A DNA stretch of 64,000 nucleotides from Plakobranchus ocellatus (lineage: Eukaryota; Mollusca; Gastropoda; Plakobranchidae): the NCBI GenBank assembly GCA_019648995.1, contig BLXT01008059.1:187577-251576 (forward strand), in the 5' to 3' direction. This document shows positions 26,951 to 41,900 of this stretch, piece by piece (position 1 is the stretch's first letter; the number at the start of each line of letters is the position of its first letter). The position numbers and the translations under genes are program-made. A model generated the notes under the pieces. That model was not told the origin of the DNA, did no database searches, and saw only the letters and a program-made list of their open reading frames with translations.

Positions 26951-29900
26951 GTGCTCATTCTATATCTCTCTATTGTACCTCTCACGTTCTCATCCTCTTA
27001 CTCAATGCTTCTGTGTCTTCTCTTCATTCTCTATTTTATACATACACACACATACAAACACACACTACTTCTCTTTCTCTCTCTTTTCCTCTTTCTCAAC
27101 TCACACTTGTCCTGATTCATCCGAGAAGAGAATGGGTTGGGAGAAGGACACTGGTCTGGGGCTTGAAAAGATAACACGGCATGGGAGGGCACAAGGATCA
27201 ACCTGGGCCTCTGTACCACTGCATGGTTTAATCTCTGAAACAGATTTTTTTGAAATAATGAAAGTTAGGTTTATTACATTGGAGAGATACTGTATCAACC
27301 TGCTAATTAAAGCAAACAGGCAAAGTTGTTTTCTGCCTTAAAATCCATGCATCAAGGGTATGAATAGAACCAGCCACTGCATAATGTTTTTTTTTTTTAG
27401 TGGATGATTGCATTCAATTCATAGATTGGAGATCCTTGACGTCTGCTTTTTCTTTATTTTGAAGTGTGGAGAAATGGGAGAAATAAAAGTAGATCATCAA
27501 TGTTAAAAATGTAGCAAAGCAGAAAAAATGTCTTTTACAACAAGAAAACAAATATAGCTACCAAATTTTTAATTTCAAATAAATTATGGATGGCTTCTGA
27601 TTTTCCATTTTTTTTCCTCAGCTAAAATTTTATTCATACTTTATTTTAGTTCTACATTTTTTAGGGCTAGCTAAATATTTTGTGTTATTCTTAATAGAAA
27701 GCTACCGGCGGTTAGTTATAGAAGAAAACATGTGTTTTAAACAGGGCTATGGCCAAATTTTTAGGCCTCACCATTGCCTTGAAGAAATGACACAGTCAGT
27801 GGAGAGATCTTTGTCTCATCATCACATTCAATATCAGGAAGAGTAACAAGAATTTTGCTTTGCCTGGTCATAAAAAAACAAAGGATTAAGATACATGAAT
27901 TTTGTATGGTTGTAGTTGATCTCTTAACTCTAGAGCATATAAAAATTACAGGCTTGGTATATTGTATCCCTACAGATAAAAGTCACTAATTACGCTTTGA
28001 TCTTGTCAATTGAAAGATAGTCATGAAGCAGAGAAGATAGGAACTGATCAACTATTTTCAACAATGTACTCAAACAACAAAAAAATATTGTTTCCTCTAT
28101 TTCAGTTTTCTTAGGATGTTTATGAAGTGCAAATGACCTAGTTAGGACACATACACTTTATTATAAGAATTTTCACATACTTGCGATAATGAGAAGCTAA
28201 AAGTGTGAAGTCTGCAGTGACTTCAGTATGTAGGGGTACAGGAGTAAGCACAATACTGCGTGGATCAAACCAAATCTCTGGTGCTTTAAGCTCCCCATAT
28301 ATCTCCAGAAACTGGAATGGTTTTTCCCACTCTGAATTTATCACAACTGGGATGCAGCATTCATAGCGGCCTGCAGACTCTGTTGAAGTCATGTTCAAAA
28401 GATAAATAAAACACACAAAAATAACATGCATTTATTCCTCCAACGGCATATGTTAATTATACTTATTAAATTTTATTGCAGATATGTACGGTTTGATAAA
28501 ATTTGGAAATGAAAAGAATAAGAAAACCAAAATAAGAATTGGATTTTTATTTTATACAGTATATTGATAAAATGACAGCTATGTAAGATAAAGAGACAGA
28601 GATATAAAAGAGAAGACCAAGAAATTGAAAAAAAAAATGAAAAAAACAAAGAAAGCCGCTGTGATGAAAATTTGTTTGTGCTCATGTAGTATACCTTGGT
28701 ATACAATGTAGGACACTCAATTCACTGACCTATTTGCCCATTTGAAGCTTAGAAAATATACACAACAAAATCCAGACACTGATTCATAGCAGAGGAAATC
28801 CTACCTGGGCAGAAGTTTACAAGTAAGGTCTGTGTCTGTCCAGGATCTAACTGTCCCTCAATGCCCCTGTTTTCACCTTGGGAAATGAAAGGCACACCCT
28901 TCTCATGTAGGAACTTGAAGATTCCCTTCTCCAACACAGCCCCTGACAAGCTCAGATCTAGGCCCCAAGTCAGTCGATTATTACTGTTGTTGATGATCAG
29001 AACTGCCTACAGGAGGGAAGAGATGGATATGTGTATTTATATATATATATATATACCCTACTGATGATTTATACAGATAACTAAGAGCAGTAGTTCAATG
29101 TGCACAGGTAGGTCTAACAATAATATTGTTAATCTATGCAGGTAGATTCACCCACAATACATTGGATACATGCAGGTATATTGTACTTCTGTTCTGAACT
29201 AAAAGATTACCACAGTACTTTTGACCTTTATGATAGTTTTAAAATTAATATTAATGATCTACTAAAATAGTGATAATCATAATACGATTGATCTATTCAG
29301 ATTTTATAGCAACTGTACAATTCAATGTAAACCCAAATATTGCTGATGTGCAAGAGTAGATATAACCACAATACTGTTCATAATACAGTGGATATGCCAA
29401 CAGTACTGTTGGTCTGTAGAAGTATATGTAATAGTGCAGTTGGTTTTTACCAGTAAATTGGTATCACAAGAAACTAAGAGGACATGACATTTTTTTTTAA
29501 TTTCCGGTAAATAAAAGTACTTTATTTTTTTATCTGTGTATATATACTTTATATTGTTGATTACCACATTACTGTTCATATGTATAGGTAGATAAATCAC
29601 AGTATCGTTCATATGTAGCCTACATTACAAATAACTGTGTCTATTTATTTTTGTTACCTATATAAATTTTTCAAGAACAGTGAAGAAATTATCAATCCGA
29701 TTTTTCACTTAGAGAGATAAGGAAATGCTTGTAGAATAAAATTTTCAATATTTAACTATCATTTTTTCAGAATGTTGATATTCTGACCTAGTTTAATTAT
29801 TATCTCCGCTGGAAAAAAAGAAATACTCAAAAACCTGATGATACTATATTGGATGGATCTAACACTGTCTTAGACATACAGACGGATTAATTCCACTGTA

Positions 29901-32900
29901 TCTAGTTGTTTTATAAAGCTCTTTATTAATCATAGCACCTATTTCACTATCCAGTGGCAATTACAGAGGATTTCGTTATTTAGTTTCTGAAAAGGGATGT
30001 AAAAACTGTATTAGAGGAACATAAATTAATTAATAAAATTGTCCTATTAGTAGAGCTTTGATTGGAATTTTGTTGATTTTTTTTGGAAAAGTTATGCACA
30101 GAGTAGTTTTTGTGATAAGTCAACCTTGCAAAGCTGCATGAAATTGAAATGTGTGTGCATTGTGTGATAAAAATTAAAGTGGTTGTGTTCAAGCAACTTT
30201 TAAAAATAAATAAATAATAATTTGAAATCATATGATAATAAAACAAGCAAATTGATGAAAAGCAACAACAAAAAAATAACTAATTTTTTTTAAATCAACA
30301 AAAAAAATGCTTTGCTGTGTTAAAAGGCTCAATGGGTGCATACAAATATTCGTCATATTCATCATAATATTTTTGTTTGTAGAACAAATATTTTTTTTCT
30401 TTTTTTTTTAATTTTTCATTAATATTGTTGTTGTTATTATTGTTGTTGTTGTCACGACTTTTACTAGGATTGTTATTTATTTAATTAGGTTTCATTATGA
30501 CCATAAAAAATGCTTTAAAAAAGGTAATCTATGATCAGGGCAGACAAGAGGGTCATAATTTTAAGTGCTGGTATATTTTTAAAATGTATCTATTCTCTAC
30601 ATTACAAGAACCTGGCAGCACCTAACAGTAGATTCCTATAGTAAAATATTTAGCTAAGAAGAATGTGGAACTCACTGTAACACCAAGGAGGCAAATTAAA
30701 TGAAAAATATTTTTTGGGTCCAAATGTTACAATATAAGAAATTGATTACTGAATTCTGTACGTACGTCAATACAGACAACTAAGATATTTGCAATTCTTT
30801 AGTCATCTCATTATTCTTGCAACGGTTTTGTTTTTTTTCAATCTATGAAAATTCAAAGCTCCACACAAAAAATGATAAATATTTTCAACAAAATACAAAC
30901 GTCCCAGGACACATTAACAGGTAAAAACTGCACAATTAAACAACATAGAAAGTAAACAAGGGGAGTGTTTTTATTGCAGAAGACTTTAAAAAATGTATAT
31001 CAAGTATCTGGAGTCACTATACTTTCTGATGAAAACCTTGAGTTCCCCTAAAAATTATACGATGCAGTGAAATGTGAGAGTTTTTGTCTAAGTTTTGTAT
31101 GACATTACTCATAGGTGTTTAAAAAGATGCAAACCTAAACCAACAGGAAGATTTATAAAAGCTTTTAACGCCCTTTAGCTTTCAACATGATTAAAGTTTT
31201 AGAGCATGTGTTGATATAGATTTAATCACGCTTTTTGACCAGCATGAATGACTCTCAATTATCATCATTGCTACAACGTTCATCATTGTTATTATCATTA
31301 TGCTGAGGTTAGTTCTTTTTCACCATTTGTTTCTTTCCAAAAAAAATGTACTCTTTATCATATCATATCACTGATTTAGGCTATAAGACATATGATCTGC
31401 CGTGCCTTCAATGAGTTAGAGAATGCAGAAATAGGTAGGGGGAGGGGAGTAAATTTATTAAGTGAATGGGTCAGAGATACATAAGAATGTCTCAAATTAA
31501 ACTAATATTTTCCCTCAAACTATCATATGCGTTAACAAAAAGAGAGGAAATGCCAACTAGAAATTATAGTTTCCAATATAAAAGATTTGAACAATAGCAA
31601 AAACAAAAGATACTTTTTTAAAATATTTAATTTTCTTAGTGCATAATTTCTAGTTAGCAACTGTTTTCTTGTTCTTTTCGTCACATCATAATTCAGTTGC
31701 TCTTGTAGCTTCCATATCCTAGATTTGTTATTATTTGAAGTGCTTCCACAGTGATGATCTTGTCTATTTATGTGCATTAAAAAGATATTTCTCATTCTCA
31801 ACTTATTTAGTTGTCACTCTGACTTAAGTATGAGAAAGCAACTGACCTAAGAATATGAGGAAGTGAAAAAGCGATGTAAGTTGTTTCAAACTGGACTTAA
31901 TGTTTCCTCATACACATATTGACATTAATTGGTGAAAAGATAATTATCCAATATAGACTCAAAGTTGAGCAATTTCACTTCCTTTCATTATTGAAGTAAT
32001 GGCAGGTTTTTCAGGTAACTGTGTACAAAAAATTAAATGTTAAATATCTTGTTTTTAATTCAGAAGAAGACAGCCTGGTTTTAATATATATAAGTTCGTG
32101 AGGATCAAGCGTTTAAGTTTATCATTTTTGATAGGCGAATATAATGTCTGAACAATAGATCTGTGAATGAGGAAGTATACATCTCACAATAAAATATATT
32201 GAATACAGAGAGACCAGCCAAGACGATCATGATAAATGTGTTTCAAAACTTTCATAGTGTGATTCTCAACAATTTTTCAAACATAATTGGCTATGAAGTG
32301 CATATTGTGACACTTGCATATCTAAAGTAAACAATTCTATTTGTCAATGGAAATTAGGAATCAGATGAAATTTCCTTTTTTCATAATATTTTTCACATGA
32401 GCAGCTGAAAGGAGAGGAAATTATCTCACTTGAGCAGACAAGACCATCAGAATAATCCTATTTTCTTCAGTTGATAGTATCAGTTTCTTTTCAGCCCTGT
32501 GAGAGAAGCTCAGAGAAGCCATTACCATGGAAATGATAAAGTTACCTTTTTATTTTAAATATTTTAAACTTCATCTAAGATCCAACCAAAATATAAATAG
32601 CTACAAAGAATTATTGTGATGGATCACAATTTTCCTGTTGTCTTGTTTTGATATTAATGCACACTGTTTAGCACACTCCAATAAGAACAAAAAAAAAACA
32701 AACTTTACCTGCTCGTTGTACTGTTACAGAATCATAGCGAGACAAATAATCCAAAAGTTGAACTCAAATTTTGCAAATATTTCTTGTTAAAATTTAATAA
32801 ATAAATTCTTTTTCCTTATAACATAGGTCAGCATGTTAAATCATTATTAACATACTGATTTTTGAAAAAGGAAAAGTATGTCATTCAGAAAAAAAAATAT

Positions 32901-35900
32901 ATGCAAAGTTAGCAACAAAGCAAATGATTCAGTATAAATGAGCAGTTATTGGGTTAGACATGTAACAAGAAAATCAAACACATTAAGTATCCTTATCATC
33001 TCAATCTTTTCTCTTTGCCATTCATATTTTGCAAAATTTTAATTTTCACAAACTGGAAAGCTAGAAAGTAAAAACAATAATGCATTTCAGCGCAAGCAAT
33101 ATGCTTTATTTGTACACTCTAGAATTAATTGTCACTATCAAATTATCACAGAAACCTTCTGGTGATATCACAGTTCAAAATTACTGAATATAGCATTTCT
33201 TTTTGAATCATATAACTAAAAACAGCTTGACATTTTATACATGTAAAAATGTATAGTTTTGTCTATGAATAAAAGCAAGAACCAAAAAAAGAATTGTAGA
33301 CAAATAGGCACAATATTATGTATATGCATATTATGTGCATTTGGAAGGATTCAAAAGCATTATTTGAAAAAAAAAGGATGCCCTTTTCATATGGTATGAA
33401 CTGTGTATTCTTTTAAGTAAAACTATTCAGTATCCTCTTCCTATCATTTTCTCATGTTATAACTTACTTTAGTAGATCCCATAGTAATATTTGTGGCAAT
33501 CTCATGGAAGTTTGAAGGCAATATGAACTGGAGACGGTTAGTGCCCAGTTGAAGAGGCTGTCGCAGTGCTGTGGCAATCACCTGGCGTCGCGGCGTTGTC
33601 ACAACAGCTGGCACAGGTTTTGGATTAATGATGTGCTGAATGCTGTTCTTGTTAGAAGGTGCTGGTGTTGGTGGGAAAGGCGTAGGAGCAGGTGTGGGTG
33701 CACCCAGATGGTTTACAACTACAGGTAGGATAAAGTCATAAGCAGCTACCTGCGGAAAAGAGAAATTTTCCATTCTCACTAGAATGTGGAAAAGCGTTAA
33801 CTTGCACATTCAAGTCACTGAACACTATATAGACAACTTGCTAAGTAAGAAAATAATATCAACATTGAACATAAAGTGGCATTAAAAAAAAATTAATTTA
33901 ACTGTCTTGTGGTGGGACTTATCATTTAGCTCTCTATCCAGTCAAAACCGCACCAAGTGTCATAATAACTTACTTTCAACCTGTCAAAACTGCACCATAC
34001 ATTATAAGGTTCTTGAGATTCTTGAGTGCTGGTTGCAAACTTAACAAAAATTATGACTTTGGCAAAGTTCCTTCTTTTATATTCATAAAACATTTCTCAA
34101 ATGTTTCAGGAACAATTCAATTTGTTTTTTTACTAAAGTTTAGAATAGATAACCTAAAAAAATACCCATATAAGTTTTTTTCTAAAATTAAAAAAAAAAG
34201 AAATGCCATAATAGCCATAAATGGAAAGAAGTTGTTTTTGACAATTACAGGCCTAAAGCACGTCAAAAAAAATTTTTTTTAATTACAGAGGCAAACAAAA
34301 TGTATTATATACCATGAAAATTTAATTTATTATGTTTTTCTTTAAATTTCTACCTAGCTGACTGAAGCAAAACTCATTGAACTTTCTTACTGCACTATAA
34401 AAAGAGAAAGAAAAAAATCTTGGATTTATATGTAAAATAGGAAGCGAAATCCACTTTTTGAAAACAGTCATGAAAGCTTGTGTATTTTAATGTAATCTTT
34501 TGTTCATTGTCACCCTATATTGCATATTGAATCTTAAAAAATGATTGTAAAAAACAATTAATGATCATACTGTACTTTTAGGTTTTCTTGACAAACTACA
34601 TTGTTGTTATTGTTTTTGACTGTGATTTTTTTATTTCTTAATTTATTAATTTATTAATATTTTTAAAAATTTCGTTGGGGTTTTTTTGTGAACTCGTTCA
34701 TTCGCTCATTCCTTTGTTAGTTCGGTCAGTGGTGTGTGTGTGTGTCCTTTTCTCTCTTAGTGTGTGTATATATAAATCTATTTAAAATTAGGAAACAATT
34801 CAGCAAGCTTAAAGTGGCTCACTCACTTACCTGACTGGGTGTAAAGGTTATCTCACCCTCAATAACTTCCTCTGGCTCCAAAGTTACAGAAGACATGCCA
34901 GGGTTAAGGAGCTGGTAATTGAAGTCCTCTGGTTGAAAAGAATTCAAAATCATTATAATGTATTACATATAGCGAAATACTTTCAATGCCCACCCCAAAC
35001 CTATCTCTTAAAAAATATTAATTATTGGATTAGGAAAGTACAAAAAAGAGAAGGATGATAAAATCCCCCCTTAACATATAAGAAGGAATAAAATAATGAA
35101 CCATAAAAAAAAAGCAAAAGTAATAATTCTAAACTCAATTTGACATCGTTTCAAAAAAAAATTGTGTAGAGTCTACTGAAAGTCTTCGGGTTGCCTTACC
35201 TTGAGACTGACATCCTGGAAAAGCAATGGAGAAATCTTTGTATTTAGTAAGGTCAACTTCCAGGCGACATTTTGTAATTGCCTAGAACAGAACAGTTAAG
35301 AAATATTTTAATATTTTTTTTTTATATATTTTTTTATAGGAAAGCCAATTGTATATTGAAATCAATGTTAACTTAGGGGCTTATACATGTTAAAAGTAAT
35401 ATTTGGAGCCACATTTTTTATTCCTTCTGAGTACAAATCTGTGTATTCAAAAGCAAATGATAGTTGCGATAGCAAGTAGTTCTGTTAATTCTTCTTCAAC
35501 TGCTGCTACTAATGACTTTGGTGCTTCACCTGCTATAACTATCAATAATACAAATAATAATAATAATTAAAAACTTTTCCAATATTATTTTAAGCCTGAA
35601 TATTTCACATTGTCAAAACAAAATAAGCACTGATAAGTAAAGTCACACGAATATACACAGTAAATTAAACTTAGAAACAGACAATGTTGTAGTCTATGCT
35701 AAGAGGAGATACAGATCCCTTGAGAACATTCCAAACGAATCTCATTGACAAAACCTGAGAGTTCATTGATTGAATTTTTGCAAGATTAAAAACAAGATAA
35801 AGATATTGTCTTTATTTACAAAGATATAATTATGGGTTGATCTAGTGATAAAATCAAATATAAGCAGCAAAACATTGTTCATTAATACAATGAACAGTGT

Positions 35901-38900
35901 CAAAAGTTAAAATGCTTGACTGAACCTTGTTCTCTAAACGGAAGGGTACTGTAGTGGAGGAACCACAGTAGACACCACCAAAATTGAAGGAGGGCTGCAA
36001 AAGAGAAAGAAATATGCATATAATGAGTCCTAATTGAAAGTTCATTTACACAAGACTGAAATTTATTTTAAATGTATCATAACTGATATCATATTAAAAT
36101 TAAGTGCAAAAGATGATTGAAATCATTTATATTCATTCAAATCTGAATATCCAAGCTTAAAAGATATTTTGGAATTGCATTTTCTTTCAAATAATCAAAA
36201 ACACTGTTTTGAGTGCTGTTATTTTTCCTAAAAATCAAATTCTAACCATGTTACAATTATGTTACAATTGAGACCATCTGACTGTTTGTCAGTTTATTCT
36301 TTCATTGCTGTAGATAAAGGACAAATCGTAAGCATGTAAGCATATTTTATTTTGACACTTCTGTTTGAAGGGTTTGAGATTTTTTTTTAATAAAAGGTGA
36401 ACACAAGTTATTAGTATTTTTAGGAAACAAATATAACCAATTGCTGCAATATCTCACTTAAGATGAATAATCTCAGCTAAAACACTCACCACATCTATGT
36501 TTACATCCGGCGGCTCCACTGTGCCGCCTATTCGGAGCTCAAGAGTTTTAGCTCCCTTGATAGATACCTGCACACGGGTATCAAATTTAATGATGGAGTC
36601 TGGGGTCAGTGCTACCCTTACTTCAGTGCTACCCCCTACAGGCACCACACCATGCACTGGGCTCACTGTCAATCCAGGCAAAGGATTCGGGTCAGACACC
36701 TTGAGAAGAGCAAAAGGATACATTTTTAGTCAGTATTTTAAACTTTCCACTTTACTTTGAAAAATGAGACTTTCGAAAAAAATCATAAAAAGAATTTCAT
36801 TTGAGATTTATTTAAATTGAAAAAGAGGCAAGTTGTAACATCTTTAAATGACAAAGCTTATCAAGATTACATAAAAATAATGGTGATTAATTTTTTAAAG
36901 TTTATTGAGTATTCTTCAAACTAGATTTTTGTTGTTGTTCTTATGAGAAGATACCATACAAGAAAATCTTAGAGAACATATACAAAACAAAAGAAAAATG
37001 CATGAGTGATGAAGAACAAAACAAAACAAAAAATCCACAGCAATACAATTTGATATTCAAATCAGATAAGATTTCACCTGAAAATAAGCATGGTTGTTTC
37101 CTGCGTTATGCAAAATGCCACTTGCAATGGAAGTTAGATTAACAGGTGCTGCTCCAAATGTAATTCTTTGATCCAAAAAATAAACATTGGTTGAGCCCAG
37201 CTGTGGATAAAAATGTAAAATTAAATAATTATTATAATTGCTGTAATTAATAAAAAAAAAATTAAATTTGAGATGATTACATTGTTCAATTTTTTTTATT
37301 TAAAAAAAATTACTGATTGTTAGAAGATCATAAGAAAAGAAATGAAGCAGAAATTAAAAGTCACCTGTATATGATTCATTGGAAGAATTAGCCAAATTAG
37401 TACCTAGTTTTCATTATATTGCTTAGAGTAATGTTCTAAAAAACAATATTTACATATCAATGCTCAAAGATGTAGAATGACATTGTTATTATTTCCGGAT
37501 GTAATCAATGCTGTGAAGATGAGAATGAGTTTAAATTCTTTACAGGATAAAATCTGTAAAGAAGTTAGTAGAACTTTCAAAAAGGCCTACATAAACCTTT
37601 GTGGGCAATATTGACACATCCATGTTTGAAGATTTTATTTGCAACCAATATTATACATTTTAGTTTTGTCCCTAGCTCTTTGTAGGAAGATTCTTTGAAT
37701 TCCATTAACAAAAAGTTAAACAAACTAAATAGTCTTTAAACAAATTAATCATATTAGTTTATTTATCAAGAAAATATCAATCAACATTCGCAGATTTCTT
37801 TCAGAAAAAAAAAGGAATTAAAGAAGGTAGAAAAGGAAGAAAATTAGGAATGGTATTCAAAGGATGACAGAAAATCAGCAACTATAAAAGACATTATTCT
37901 TAATGCTCCCATGCAAAAATGGTGATTGCCTTTATTTCTCTTTTCATGATTATCATAATCAATTTTTCCATTGCTTATATTTTTACTACTGGCAGGATAT
38001 CTATCACTATCATTATTACAACAAATCAAACCTGGAGAAAAATATCCTGTACATTTTTGTACTTTAGAAGATAATAAAATATTTAGGATATTTAAGAAGA
38101 CCTTTAGAGACTGATGCAATAAAATATTGGAGAATTTTGTTGAAGATAAAAAGACTAAACAAGCAAGTCGAAATATACATTTGGGAGTCAGAAATAAGTA
38201 GAATATACATTTGGGAGACAGTCAGAAGCAAGTGGAAAGATACATTTGGGAGACAATGAGAGAGCAGGTTTTTGTTTTGTTTTATCAGTATTTATACCTG
38301 TATCTCCAGCATAAGGACGGCTATCTGATTTCTTTTTCATTTCAGAGATAGCAAAATAATTGCAAGCATGCCTATTCCTTTGTAGATTTTATCCTCAGCT
38401 CATAATTTTATTGAATAAGGTGCATTGATACATTTCATAAATAGATCTTTGGAGAAAATTTGTGGGCACAATAAGATTTATATTTTCACCTCAGCCCTGC
38501 ATGTAAGTTTTCTGGAGTCACCGCCATTTATCAGGAGAGTAAATGATCCATCCTCAGGTGCCATAAATGATGGATGCCACACAACCTCACAGTCCAGATC
38601 AGTTCCAGGGTCAACCACACCTAGCAGGACAGAAAATAAAGGGAAGTATGTAACAAAACATGCTGCTTGTCCATAGGCAAGGCTCTTTGGTTGTATAGGC
38701 TTTGGGTCAACTATAAAAAAACATACTTTCTAATTTTCTATTAAAAATATAAGGAAAGGGACATGTGAAAATTCTTTTGAAAAATATAATGTAAAATATT
38801 TTAGTAAAATACTGACCAGTGGCCGGCCTGATGGAAAAAGCTGTGCCTTTTTCACCTAAATCAGGTGACCAGGTGAATTCTGCTGGGTAGTTGAGTTTGT

Positions 38901-41900
38901 TATTGAGTGTGATCACATTACGGAAACCTTCAGGAGGGAGAAAAGAGATGAAAAGCATTGCATTATCATACAAAGTGAAACATCCCAATGTTGTTGTTTT
39001 ACTATTAATATATGCTAACTCAGTAAATTAAATGCAATAAAATCAAAATCAGATTATTTCATCATCAAGAGAACCATGATCCATAGGTCATCTTGCAGAA
39101 AAAATTGGTAATGTACAAAAAAAAAAATGAAGTGAAATTCTATAAGTAAGCTTTCCAGGATATATCACATCCAGTCAAAATATCTAAGCTTTTTAAAAGA
39201 GCTGAAGTTACAATTAGCACTGGAAGCATTACTCAAGCACAATAAGCCAAATTTCAAACTAACAACTGAAATGATAATTACATTTTAAGTACCCACATTT
39301 TGAAATTTTAAAAAAATATTTTTTTTTAAGTTTCAGAGTCACTGACCAGCCTCAGCAGGCATGCCAGGCGATGGTTTGAGAACCAGTCTCTCTGTTGACA
39401 GCTCTACAGCAACAGGTACCACCTCTGCCAACACAGTGACATGATGCTTGTAAAACCCATTCACTGTATACACCACAGATCTGAAAAATTTGCAAAATTG
39501 GTGGTGAAAGGATGAGAGAATGTAAATTGGAATGCATATGTTTCATGTATTAATTAAATGATATAACTATTAGCTGTATATTTGTATTTAATGAACTCTT
39601 GTTAATACTGCTGTATTATGATTAAAAAGAGAGAATTTGTGTAGTCTGCTGTAGCTTTTCACTGAAACAAATGTGATTCATATCATAATCAAAGTTTAAA
39701 GAATGGCGATGATGAAAAATGGCAAACTTTTCTGTAAAAGAATATGAATAGAAAAATTAAGAAATCAAAATATTTAAAAGCCACAACTACAACAGCAAAA
39801 AATTACAATAATAACTATGTTAGCATGCCCACCTCTGGAAGCGTCCTCTAGTGTTAGATTCAAATATAATTGGAATGATGGCCTTGGACTGAGGAGGGAC
39901 AACCTGGGATAGAGGACTACTCTGGCGCAGCTCTCGACAGTCAATCTATTGGCAGACAGGCATAACAGATGTTTACACATACTGACTTTTAAAAACTGGC
40001 AATTTGCACTAATTTGAAGAATTAATAAGCATGGTTTTCTTATTAAATTAAGCATTTATTTTATTGATTGCTAAGAGCATGAAAGTTTGAAAATGGACGA
40101 AGAATATTTAGTGACACAATAAACATCAGCGTGATGTTTCACTCTTTCTACAATTGGAAACATGAAAAAAGCAGAGAAGAAAAAATATATCAGCTCAAAA
40201 TATTCTTTTCAAAATTTAATTTTGTTGAAGTTCAATAGTCCAGCATGGTATTCAAACAAACAATATGCCTCAAAAAAAAAACAACAGATTTACTATTTTA
40301 AAATCGAATGTGACAGATGTTAAAATATTAACTTGATATTAATTGTTAGAAATCACTTTCAATTTTAAAACCATGTGGTTTTGTTTTTATTCATTTATTT
40401 ATTTATTTATTTATTGCCAACGAGCTACAGTATTTTCATATTTCCACATTGAATTTTCTGTTTTTCAGTCAAAGGAAGTTAATAAAAATATGAGCATGTC
40501 AATCCCTTGACAAATGAAAATTAATTTAGTCTACTTTCTCAACAATAGCTGATATCAACACATTTTGGAGAATAAGAAGATTCCGTACCAGATTCAGACT
40601 GAGCTAATGGGCATTAGAAGGTTTAAGAATAGAATTCAATGAATTGAATTGCTTTTAAATATTAAGAGTGTGTGGAAATTTTATAGATCCTCAACAATTT
40701 TTCAAGAAAGGAAAGCTCCTTTCACCTCAGCAATGACGTGAATGTAATGCCCCAGGTTGTTGATGATATTGAGCTCTCTCTGACAGGTAGACTTCAGACA
40801 AATTTGGCCAAAGTCAATTGTGGGTGGGCCTAGAAATAGAGCATAAAGAATGAAAGATTACAAGAAACAAGTCTACCAAAAAAGGGTGTCTGATTAACAC
40901 AAAAGGATGTCTCTTAATCTAATAAATTCTTCTCAGAAAAAAGTTTTTAGAAAATATAAAGAAAAAGAACTGGTCAGTTGATGTAACAAGGACAGAAGAA
41001 CACTTGTGTAAATCCGTAGCACAGAGAGATGACTCATCTAATAAAAAATGTGACAACTACACTGTGAGAATTGGAGAAAATAGTAGTTTAATTTTTCCTG
41101 TTATGTTTTAGTGAAAACTGTTTAAGAAACAACATTTTTTTCCTCTTTGTCCACTATTGGATGATTCAGGCCTTTAAAAACTCAGCAGGCCGGGTCATTG
41201 GTAACAGGCTGAGCAACATTAATTTGAAACATTCTGGTTGTGTATGAGCAAGTAAATTTCAAGTAAGGTTATAGCTTTGAAACAGCTTGGTAGAGTGATT
41301 ATTTGTTGGAAATGATGCTAGATAAAGTTTGAATATAGGCCTACCCACCAATAACAATTTGATGCAGTTGCTGAGGACTAAGCCATCTGCTGCAATCCAG
41401 TTTCTCTTCCATGGTGGTGGGCACAGCATTAAGACCATCACAGATCTATGTTGCAATAGCAAGGAGGCATAAATATGGATTGGATATCAGAAAATAATCA
41501 AAGAGACATTATTTACTGAAATATTGTCATATGGACTTTAAAATGTACGGGAAAAGCCCATTTTCAATGCTAAAAACAATGGCATGGTTATTTTATGAAA
41601 AGGGAGAGATAAGAAAACTTTTGCCACAGAACGATCATAAAGGTATGGGTGTAAACTTGCAATAAAATATCGACAAAGAGGTGCTTGGAAAAAAATCAGA
41701 ATGAACAAGAATAAACATTTACAAATTGAGCAATAGAAACCAGTCATAACTCAACAGAGTCACACCACTTAAATATAAGCAGTGCCCTCTCTTTTACCTG
41801 GGTTGCACCACTTAAATGTAAACGGTGAACATTTATGCTTTTATAAACAGTAAGTGATAAAAACAAATGGAAGGCATTCAATTAGGAAGTTAAAAAGGTA

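Noticed and set aside
26780-27341. Ser/Leu-rich frames of 111 and 164 codons
   Set aside because: Made by CT microsatellites and the antisense of exon 29.
41343-41348. Alternative donor gtaggc at the end of CFAP47 exon 14
   Set aside because: It leaves phase 2 and brings a stop into exon 15; the gtgggt donor four bases earlier keeps the frame.
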